Source: Rhea pennata (Eukaryota > Chordata > Aves > Rheiformes > Rheidae). From it: DNA of 64,000 nt. The notes below the pieces were generated by a model, which was not told the origin of the DNA, ran no database searches, and saw nothing but the letters and a program-made list of their open reading frames with translations. Shown piece by piece: positions 56,315 through 64,000 of this stretch. Within the stretch, counting starts at the first letter, position 1, and every line of letters begins with the position of its first letter. The translations under genes were made by a program, and so were the position numbers. The stretch lies in the NCBI RefSeq assembly GCF_028389875.1, contig NC_084668.1, positions 18,061,993 to 18,125,992 of the forward strand, given 5' to 3'.

Positions 56315-56360
56315 GTCATGTTTCCTTCAATTAGATCAAAATTAATGATCATCCCAGACC
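56315..56360. promoter_or_regulatory. Short AT island
   Basis: TTCAATTAGATCAAAATTAATGATCATCCC; two TAAT-type cores beside an ATGATCAT palindrome. Confidence 0.3.
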
Positions 56361-57953
56361 CACGTCCCTCCCGGCGTCGGGCCGCGTCCAGCGCTGGCAA
56401 AGGAAGAGACAGCAGCAGAGCTGCTGGCCCGCCGGTAGGGCTTGGGTTGGTGGCACAAGTGCCTAGAAGGCAGGATTTGGGGCCAGGCCAGCTCCAAGCA
56501 GCAGGCACATGTGTCCCCTCGCCACTGGGGACAGCTCACAGGCACCTCCTGCTCCCCACCACTGTGGCACCAGCGCCAGGCGGGGTGGCAAAGCCGCTGC
56601 TTGAAGGGTGCTCCGTACGGACGAGCCTCTCCACTGTGCCTGCTCCCAGGGGTCCCGCAGCCCCCCGTGCACCCGCACGCACGCACTGCTCTGCGCCCAG
56701 GGGTGCCATCCGCAGGCAGCTGCCCAGTGGGATGCAGAGACCCAGCTCTGCTCGCAGGAGCCACGTGCTAGCTGAAAGCAGGCTGCAAACCCCCGGCCTG
56801 GCCCTGTTCCCAGAGCTATGGGGTTGGCGCTGCAAGGCACAGCCGGAGCTACTCCGTCGGCGCCCCTGTCCCAGACAGGTGGGGAGGGGACAGGCTGAGA
56901 CCCCAGGGGCCTCTCTTCATTCACAACTTTGCATAATCTGCCTGAATAATTTAGGCTGGCCTGGTTAAACAGTTCATGCCAATGCTGGCTGCACTGCACA
57001 GTCCCCAGAGCCCGGCGTGCCTGGGGCCATGCAGAGAGGGGTCGCAGCTCCGTAGCCACCCCATCACCTGTATCTCCCCATCCCACTGGCGGCCCATGCA
57101 CACGGGCTGGGACCACCCTGTGCCTGTCATTGCCACGTCGCCCTTCCTCTCCCCAGCCCTTTTCCTCGCTCCCAGGTCACCACAGCCCCACAGGGTGGCC
57201 AGGGGGATGTAGCTCTGGTGGCAGAGCCCAGTGGAAGGTCAGAGGATGGTACAGCAAATAATCAATCTGTTGGCTCAGAGAGGAAAGTCACAACTGGATC
57301 CTAGATTGACCTGAGAATAGAAACAGGCAGTGTCTGTTGTCTCAGAGGAATGAATCACGGCAACGGGGCTGGAGGGCATTGCGGCAGGACCAGTCCTACC
57401 CCTTCAGGCTGCGGGCCAGCGTCTCCCCGAGTGGAGACACCGCCTAACCCCTGCTACATTTTACAGTGCATCGGGACCCTCAGCACTAGAAAGGCTCCCG
57501 ATGTCTCATCCAAATCTCCTCCTGTGGTCACAGCATTTATTTTGTCGGACACAGCCTCTCAGCCTCCCCCAAAACCCCAGTGCCTACAGCTGGTCTCCAT
57601 CGCTGCTCTCTGTGCTCTTTCCAAAATCTTCACACAATCCTGAGCAACATCCCTGTTTCCACAGAGCTCAGAGATCCCACATTACACTGGCAAATCCCAC
57701 ATCCTGAGTAAACAAGGCATCTCTTGCTCTTTCATAGCTACCGGCTGCTTCTCCAAACAGATGCCTGACTGCTGGGCACGTGGAAGCAGAGCTCCTGCAT
57801 GCGCGGATAACCCACACCTGCCCGGCACCTCCTGCCTGGAGGGGCTTGACCCACCGCCCGTGCTGCGTGTTTGGCCGGGGCTGGCCTGGGTGCTGCTGTC
57901 TGACCGCTGGCAAGCTCGCAGGGCTGCCGGCTGCCAAGCCACCGCTCTGCCCG

Positions 57954-60900
57954 CGCCTCCCGCCCCGCTCCGCCGCCTCGCCCCCGGCCCCGGCCCCCGG
58001 CCCTGCCCTCGCCTCCCGCCCCGCTCCGCCGCCTCGCCCCCGGCCCCGGCCCTGCCCTCGCCTCCCGCCCCGCTCCGCCGCCTCGCCCCCGGCCGGGGCC
58101 CTGCCCTCGCCTCCCGCCCCGCTCCGCCGCCTCGCCCCCGGCCCCGGCCCTGCCCTCGCCTCCCGCCCCGCTCCGCCGCCTCGCCCCCGGCCGGGGCCCT
58201 GCCCTCGCCTCCCGCCCCGCTCCGCCGCCTCGCCCCCGGCCCCGGCCCTGCCCTCGCCTCCCGCCCCGCTCCGCCGCCTCGCCCCCGGCCGGGGCCCTGC
58301 CCTCGCCTCCCGCCCCGCTCCGCCGCCTCGCCCCCGGCCCCGGCCCTGCCCTCGCCTCCCGCCCCGCTCCGCCGCCTCGCCCCCGGCCCCGGCCCTGCCC
58401 TCGCCTCCCGCCCCGCTCCGCCGCCTCGCCCCCGGCCCCGGCCCTGCCCTCGCCTCCCGCCCCGCTCCGCCGCCTCGCCCCCGGCCCCGGCCCTGCCCTC
58501 GCCTCCCGCCCCGCTCCGCCGCCTCGCCCCCGGCCCCGGCCCTGCCCTCGCCTCCCGCCCCGCTCCGCCGCCTCGCCCCCGGCCGGGGCCCTGCCCTCGC
58601 CTCCCGCCCCGCTCCGCCGCCTCGCCCCCGGCCCCGGCCCTGCCCTCGCCTCCCGCCCCGCTCCGCCGCCTCGCCCCCGGCCCCGGCCCTGCCCTCGCCT
58701 CCCGCCCCGCTCCGCCGCCTCGCCCCCGGCCGGGGCCCTGCCCTCGCCTCCCGCCCCGCTCCGCCGCCTCGCCCCCGGCCGGGGCCCTGCCCTCGCCTCC
58801 CGCCCCGCTCCGCCGCCTCGCCCCCGGCCCCGGCCCTGCCCGCGCCTCCCGCCCCGCTCCGCCGCCTCGCCCCCGGCCGGGGCCCTGCCCTCGCCTCCCG
58901 CCCCGCTCCGCCGCCTCGCCCCCGGCCGGGGCCCTGCCCTCGCCTCCCGCCCCGCTCCGCCGCCTCGCCCCCGTCGGGGCCCTGCCCTCGCCTCCCGCCC
59001 CGCTCCGCCGCCTCGCCCCCGGCCGGGGCCCTGCCCTCGCCTCCCGCCCCGCTCCGCCGCCTCGCCCCCGGCCGGGGCCCTCCCCTCGCCTCCCGCCCCG
59101 CTCCGCCGCCTCGCCCCCGGCCGCGGCCCTGCCCTCGCCTCCCGCCCCGCTCCGCCGCCTCGCCCCCGGCCCCGGCCCTGCCCGCGCCTCCCGCCCCGCT
59201 CCGCCGCCTCGCCCCCGGCCCCGGCCCTGCCCTCGCCTCCCGCCCCGCTCCGCCGCCTCGCCCCCGGCCGGGGCCCTGCCCTCGCCTCCCGCCCCGCTCC
59301 GCCGCCTCGCCCCCGGCCCCGGCCCTGCCCTCGCCTCCCGCCCCGCTCCGCCGCCTCGCCCCCGGCCGGGGCCCTGCCCTCGCCTCCCGCCCCGCTCCGC
59401 CGCCTCGCCCCCGGCCCCGGCCCTGCCCTCGCCTCCCGCCCCGCTCCGCCGCCTCGCCCCCGGCCGGGGCCCTGCCCTCGCCTCCCGCCCCGCTCCGCCG
59501 CCTCGCCCCCGGCCCCGGCCCTGCCCTCGCCTCCCGCCCCGCTCCGCCGCCTCGCCCCCGGCCCCGGCCCTGCCCTCGCCTCCCGCCCCGCTCCGCCGCC
59601 TCGCCCCCGGCCCCGGCCCTGCCCTCGCCTCCCGCCCCGCTCCGCCGCCTCGCCCCCGGCCCCGGCCCTGCCCTCGCCTCCCGCCCCGCTCCGCCGCCTC
59701 GCCCCCGGCCCCGGCCCTGCCCTCGCCTCCCGCCCCGCTCCGCCGCCTCGCCCCCGGCCGGGGCCCTGCCCTCGCCTCCCGCCCCGCTCCGCCGCCTCGC
59801 CCCCGGCCCCGGCCCTGCCCTCGCCTCCCGCCCCGCTCCGCCGCCTCGCCCCCGGCCCCGGCCCTGCCCTCGCCTCCCGCCCCGCTCCGCCGCCTCGCCC
59901 CCGGCCGGGGCCCTGCCCTCGCCTCCCGCCCCGCTCCGCCGCCTCGCCCCCGGCCGGGGCCCTGCCCTCGCCTCCCGCCCCGCTCCGCCGCCTCGCCCCC
60001 GGCCCCGGCCCTGCCCGCGCCTCCCGCCCCGCTCCGCCGCCTCGCCCCCGGCCGGGGCCCTGCCCTCGCCTCCCGCCCCGCTCCGCCGCCTCGCCCCCGG
60101 CCGGGGCCCTGCCCTCGCCTCCCGCCCCGCTCCGCCGCCTCGCCCCCGTCGGGGCCCTGCCCTCGCCTCCCGCCCCGCTCCGCCGCCTCGCCCCCGGCCG
60201 GGGCCCTGCCCTCGCCTCCCGCCCCGCTCCGCCGCCTCGCCCCCGGCCGGGGCCCTCCCCTCGCCTCCCGCCCCGCTCCGCCGCCTCGCCCCCGGCCCCG
60301 GCCCTGCCCTCGCCTCCCGCCCCGCTCCGCCGCCTCGCCCCCGGCCCCGGCCCTGCCCTCGCCTCCCGCCCCGCTCCGCCGCCTCGCCCCCGGCCGGGGC
60401 CCTGCCCTCGCCTCCCGCCCCGCTCCGCCGCCTCGCCCCCGTCGGGGCCCTGCCCTCGCCTCCCGCCCCGCTCCGCCGCCTCGCCCCCGGCCCCGGCCCT
60501 GCCCTCGCCTCCCGCCCCGCTCCGCCGCCTCGCCCCCGGCCCCGGCCCTGCCCTCGCCTCCCGCCCCGCTCCGCCGCCTCGCCCCCGGCCCCGGCCCTGC
60601 CCTCGCCTCCCGCCCCGCTCCGCCGCCTCGCCCCCGGCCGGGGCCCTGCCCTCGCCTCCCGCCCCGCTCCGCCGCCTCGCCCCCGGCCGGGGCCCTGCCC
60701 TCGCCTCCCGCCCCGCTCCGCCGCCTCGCCCCCGGCCCCGGCCCTGCCCTCGCCTCCCGCCCCGCTCCGCCGCCTCGCCCCCGGCCCCGGCCCTGCCCTC
60801 GCCTCCCGCCCCGCTCCGCCGCCTCGCCCCCGGCCGGGGCCCTGCCCTCGCCTCCCGCCCCGCTCCGCCGCCTCGCCCCCGGCCCCGGCCCTGCCCTCGC

Positions 60901-60983
60901 CTCCCGCCCCGCTCCGCCGCCTCGCCCCCGGCCGGGGCCCTGCCCTCGCCTCCCGCCCCGCTCCGCCGCCTCGCCCCCGGCCG
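57954..60983. repeat. 49-bp GC-only minisatellite, 62 copies with higher-order duplication
   Basis: 62 units, each recognisable by GCTCCGCCGCCTCG. The first is at 57967, the next at 58023, the last at 60960. Units are 49 bases, except the first step (56, a 7-base insertion) and three 48-base units (at about 58973, 60148, 60440, with CGTCGGGG). Units differ mainly at a GGCC-NN-GGCC core: NN=CC (31 units) or GG (23 units); three are the 48-base type, two end in CCCTCCCCT and one has GGCCGCGGCC. The order of variants in units 2-23 is repeated exactly in units 26-47, an offset of 1175 bases. The minus strand is G-rich. Because 49 is not a multiple of 3 and the unit has no stop in any + frame, long open frames arise by chance. 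Confidence 0.97.
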
Positions 60984-61024
60984 CTCTCCCCCTCCGCGCG
61001 CTGGGCAGCCCTCGCTCCTGCCTG

Positions 61025-61180
61025 CGCCTCGATCTTTGCGCTTGTCCTTTTGAATCGTATCTAACTGCTTTCAGACCATTTCTCCGATTTGTCAACATCG
61101 TTCTGAATTCCAGCGCTGTCTCCCCCGGCGCTGGTGCCCCCCCCCCCGTCCCGCGTCATCTGTGAGCGCAATATGCAGCC
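61025..61180 (-). mobile_element. CR1/L3-type LINE relic, reverse transcriptase active-site region
   Basis: On the minus strand the relic reads IALTDDAGRGGG ... RQRWNSERC, stop, QIGEMV, stop, KQ. This is the degraded counterpart of the CR1-family FADDTKLGG...RIQNDLDKLEKWSE block. The + strand shows the typical TTTCAGACCATTTCTCC...TTTGTCAACATCGTTCTGAATTCC pattern. Stops and a C-run insertion show it is dead. It abuts the right end of the 49-bp array. Confidence 0.65.
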
Positions 61181-61184
61181 CTGC

Positions 61185-63555
61185 GCAGTGTGCCCCCAGC
61201 CGCTCGGCCGGCCCGGCTGCCCTGCGCGGGGCCAGCCCCGAGGAGCCCCGTCTCCCAGGCTGCCGGAGAGCCTGCAGCCGGCTCGCCTGTCCGTTCGCTT
61301 GCGCGGCGGCTAGTGAGGTCGGCAGAGCTGAGCTCGAAGCGCTGGGTTTTTCCTGGCTGTTGGTATTAAAACCGGGGGCTGGATCTGCAGAGCGGGGGGC
61401 GCTGCGCTGTCCCCGGCCGGGCTGAGACACACACCAGCCCCGCTGCGTTTTGCAGGGTTCCTTCTCGTGGCTCTTCATCCTCCCCGTGCACGTGGGCTGT
61501 GCTTCACCGCAGGTGCGTGGCTTCGGTGCGGAACTGCCTGAGACGCGCGACGTGCTGCCAAATTGTGGGAACGGCCTTTCCCAGCTCGTGCTTTGCTCAC
61601 TGTCCTGTCTGGTCCCAGGAGAAAGCGGTCCCTGAGTGGGGTGGCACTTACTTGGGCATGGCTTGAGCCCAGCCCCAGCCAGCCTGGCTGTGCTTTGGCC
61701 CTGGCACCTGGCTGGCATTGCACACAGACAGTGGGCCTGGCGGCAGGGCAGACTGTGGGCCTGGCGGAGAGGACACGTCCTTGGCTGCAGAGGACCAGGC
61801 CACGGTGTGGGGAGGATGCTAATGGGTGACCCGTGCTAAAGGGGCAGTTGCAAATGGAGCAAAGAACAGAGAGGACACGCGGAGAGGACAGGGGTCTGTG
61901 GTTTGTGCTCCATGCGGGGTGAGGCAGTGGAGGCTGAAAGGTGGCCCCGCAGCAAAGCTGCAGGTGACCCGGGAGAAGTGGCTCCCTGTGCAGCCCTGCT
62001 CACATCCGCCTGGCCTGGGAAGTGAGAAGAAGGGTTTGGGAGCAAAGTGCTGCCCGCGTGAGGCCAGGCTGGCAGGTCCTGGGCACCTCTTCCTGGTGCC
62101 AGTGTTGGGGGACCAGGCTGCAGTGTCCCTGAATCCTGCCCCTCACATGGCACCTCACCTCCCAGGCCTGGCATGGTGGCAGCCAGGGCCCTGCTCTGGG
62201 ACCGCAGCGGTGCCAAGGGCAGTCTCCATGACAGGGAGAGGCTGGACCTCTTCCTTGTGTGGGGCAAGTGGGGACCACCTGACCATCGCCCATGGGGCAG
62301 ACCCAGCTGCGTTGCTCTTGCTGTGCTGATGCCCTGGACCTGCCTGGCAGATCCTCGGTGCCCTCATGTCCCTCACCGCCACGGCACTGAGACACCAACG
62401 AGGACTCAGTGCCAGGCTCTGCAGACCAAGGACCCAGTGCAGGCCACTGCCTTGCACAGAGATCTCCTCATCACAGGATCAGGCACTTGCTGTCTCACCA
62501 AGCACCCCGGCCTTGCAGAAGTGGTTTGGGTCTGGTCACAACGTGGCTGGGGCCACACACACGTGGTGACAGTGTGGGGCTGCCTGCCCAGCGAGCTCCC
62601 TGTTGTGCATCTCCCTGTACCCCGGGTGAGTGGCAGAGCTGGTGACACGGGCTGGCACATGTTCTCCGCATCCCTTGGGCAGGGTGAAGCGTGCTCCCTG
62701 CCGGAGGCAGCCTATCATGCTGTATTGACCCGCATGGAGGCAGGAACATGTGTGCCATGCACGGATCGATGGGAAGATTGAAGATGTGTGTGCGCTTGCC
62801 GGACGACTGGGGAAAGCTTTGCCGTTGGCATCGGCAGCACAGTGAAGGTCATGCTGACCTGCGGTGCAGTCCCCGGGGGAGGCGAGGCATCTGCTGAGCT
62901 CACTGGGGGTGTTGTCTCACCGCTCGTCCTCCTAGGACCCCAGCTTCCCAGCCAGGCACGCGCCTCCTGGCAAGCGTTGCATCTCTAGGGGGGCTGCGTG
63001 GTGCTGGGCTTGTCCTGGGGAGGGAGGTGGTGCTTCCCCCCACGGCCACGCTGTTGGACGGAGTCGCAGAGGGTTGCTCCACTTGCAGGTCGGGGGCCCA
63101 TCTCAGCCCTCCTAGCAGAGCTGAGCCCTCTGCTGCCAGCTGGGGAAACTGAGGCAGGGAGCGGGAGGAGAGCATGACGTGCTGTGGACGGGGAGCAGTG
63201 GGCTCTGTCCTTGGTGCATGCTGTGGCTCTGCCGTTGGTGCTGCAGGGTGAACTCGCAGCCTCACGTGGGCACCAACGCCGCCGAGCAGCATAGGCAGAG
63301 CCCCTCGGCTGCAGGGGCAGCTGCGGGCAGGAGGGCGGGGGGCACCCCGCTTCCCGCGCTGCGTGCAGGGCCGTGCTGCTGGGCGGCTGGGGCAGTGCTC
63401 GAGGGCAGACGCGAGCGCTCCCTGGAGGGATCCCGGCAATGGGGCAGGGGCTGCCTGGGATGAACCGTGCCGCTTGCGCGCTGGCCCCGGGGAAGCGTCT
63501 GCCCAGAGCCCGGCCGCGTGGCACAGACGGGGGGCAGAAACGAGGCGAGGGGATC
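61185..63555. other. Stretch with no gene seen
   Basis: GC-moderate to GC-rich, with short imperfect repeats of gcctggcgg(c/a)...gtgggcctggcgg near 61720-61770. Open frames are short and lack recognisable domains. Confidence 0.45.
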
Positions 63556-63559
63556 CGGG

Positions 63560-64000
63560 CCTCGGCACCCGGCGCGTCCCGGCGGCAAGGGGGTGGCGAG
63601 CTCGGGGCGCGGGCGCGGGGCGGCTGAGGAGGCCGCGGGGCGCCGGGGGCCGCAAGCAGCAGCAGCAGCCCGGGGGCCGCTCCCCGCGGCGGGCCGGCCT
63701 CGGGCCGGCTCCCGGGGCGGCTGCCCGGCGGGGGCGCCGCGGCTCGGCGCCTCCCCGCTCCAGGAGCAGCGGGCCGCGGCAGGGAGGCGGTTAACGGCCA
63801 GGGAGCCGCCGAGGCAGGAGGAGTCCGCAGGCGGGCGAGCAGGAGGGGGCCGCCGGGCGAGCTGCCCGCCGGCTGCCCGCCCCCGCCGCGCCGCGCCGCG
63901 CCGCGCTGCCCCGGGCGCACGGGCCGGGCCACGGCGGGGCGAGGCGGCGGCGGCGGGGGCGGGGGCGGCGGGGCGGGGGGGGAGGCTCCGTGCCCCGCCC
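63560..64000. promoter_or_regulatory. CpG island running off the window end
   Basis: Extreme CpG density with GGGGCGGGG Sp1-type boxes near 63955-63980 and GGCGGCGGCGG runs. Probably a promoter of a gene starting near or beyond the window end, or an alternative ASIC promoter. Orientation cannot be told. Open frames across it are GC artefacts. Confidence 0.4.

Larger units (their letters stand above)
31083..64000 (+). other. Probable giant intron 1 of the ASIC gene (or intron plus next locus)
   Basis: No further ASIC exon (YGKCYTFN, GLEIMLD, GFGVAPGFQTF, GAS/TM2 blocks) is readable to the window end. The block is GC-rich with short AT-rich islands, arrays and relics listed separately. Stretches not listed (31.1-31.9, 34.4-35.4, 36.2-37.0, 38.4-40.2, 40.7-42.0, 44.0-45.9, 46.1-47.2, 48.2-49.0, 54.0-55.1, 56.4-57.2 kb) show no gene, RNA or repeat I can support. 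Confidence 0.4.

Noticed and set aside
57954-60983. CRISPR-like regular array
   Set aside because: Units are directly adjacent with no unique spacers, and the DNA is from a vertebrate nucleus.
57682-61165. Open frames of about 1,100-1,140 codons on both strands across the 49-bp array
   Set aside because: They follow from a stop-free GC-only unit whose length is not a multiple of 3, so several frames stay open together. The peptides are pure low-complexity repeats with no start or splice context.
62985-63932. 315-codon minus-strand frame over the terminal CpG island
   Set aside because: Pro/Ala/Arg low-complexity composition typical of CpG-island artefacts.
31083-64000. Remaining ASIC exons
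   Set aside because: I looked for the conserved blocks YGKCYTFN, GLEIMLD, GFQTF, CRMVHMPG and the TM2 region in the translated frames and found none.

Overview
The window is vertebrate nuclear DNA, most likely from a bird or another sauropsid. It shows split genes with GT-AG introns, mostly short SPEG introns, very high GC with CpG islands, and only decayed LINE relics of the CR1 superfamily. The gene order SPEG - GMPPA - ASIC-type channel matches human 2q35 as I know it. Species cannot be fixed from sequence alone.

Layout. 164-8212 (+) carries the 3' half of SPEG, a giant striated-muscle kinase: the end of kinase domain 1, a long serine/proline-rich linker, an Ig and an FN3 domain, and a complete kinase domain 2. 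9992-13675 (+) is a complete GMPPA (12 exons, 422 residues), a subunit or regulator of GDP-mannose synthesis. 16313-20825 (-) is a complete 16-exon gene, about 683 residues, with the full RACGAP1 (MgcRacGAP/CYK-4) architecture: coiled coil, C1 zinc finger, RhoGAP domain. No RACGAP gene is known to me at this place in mammals. 30393-31082 (+) is the first coding exon of an acid-sensing ion channel; the remaining exons are not in the window, so 31083 to the end is probably its giant first intron, or that intron plus the start of another locus.

The non-coding half, 21-64 kb, is GC-rich DNA studded with short AT-rich islands full of TAAT, GATA, MEF2 and forkhead-like words. They look like an archipelago of conserved regulatory elements. 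Four repeat arrays stand out: a 'gggtgcagg' minisatellite beside the RACGAP1-like promoter; a decayed 'tttgcag...gctcag' array at 51.7-53.2 kb; a tandem array of TAAT boxes every 17-18 bp at 55.5-55.7 kb; and a 62-copy array of a 49-bp GC-only unit at 57,954-60,983, which contains a duplicated 24-unit higher-order block. Two degenerate CR1-type reverse transcriptase relics and one foldback element are also readable.

The most interesting biology is the RACGAP1-like + ASIC pair. In human, RACGAP1 and ASIC1 are neighbours at 12q13, and 12q13 and 2q35 are paralogous segments from the early vertebrate genome duplications. The window therefore appears to keep a second RACGAP-ASIC pair, with a RACGAP copy absent from the mammalian 2q35 block. 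The four genes do not form one pathway; SPEG (muscle triads), GMPPA (glycosylation), the RhoGAP (cytokinesis and Rho signalling) and the ASIC (neuronal cation channel) are linked by ancestral synteny.
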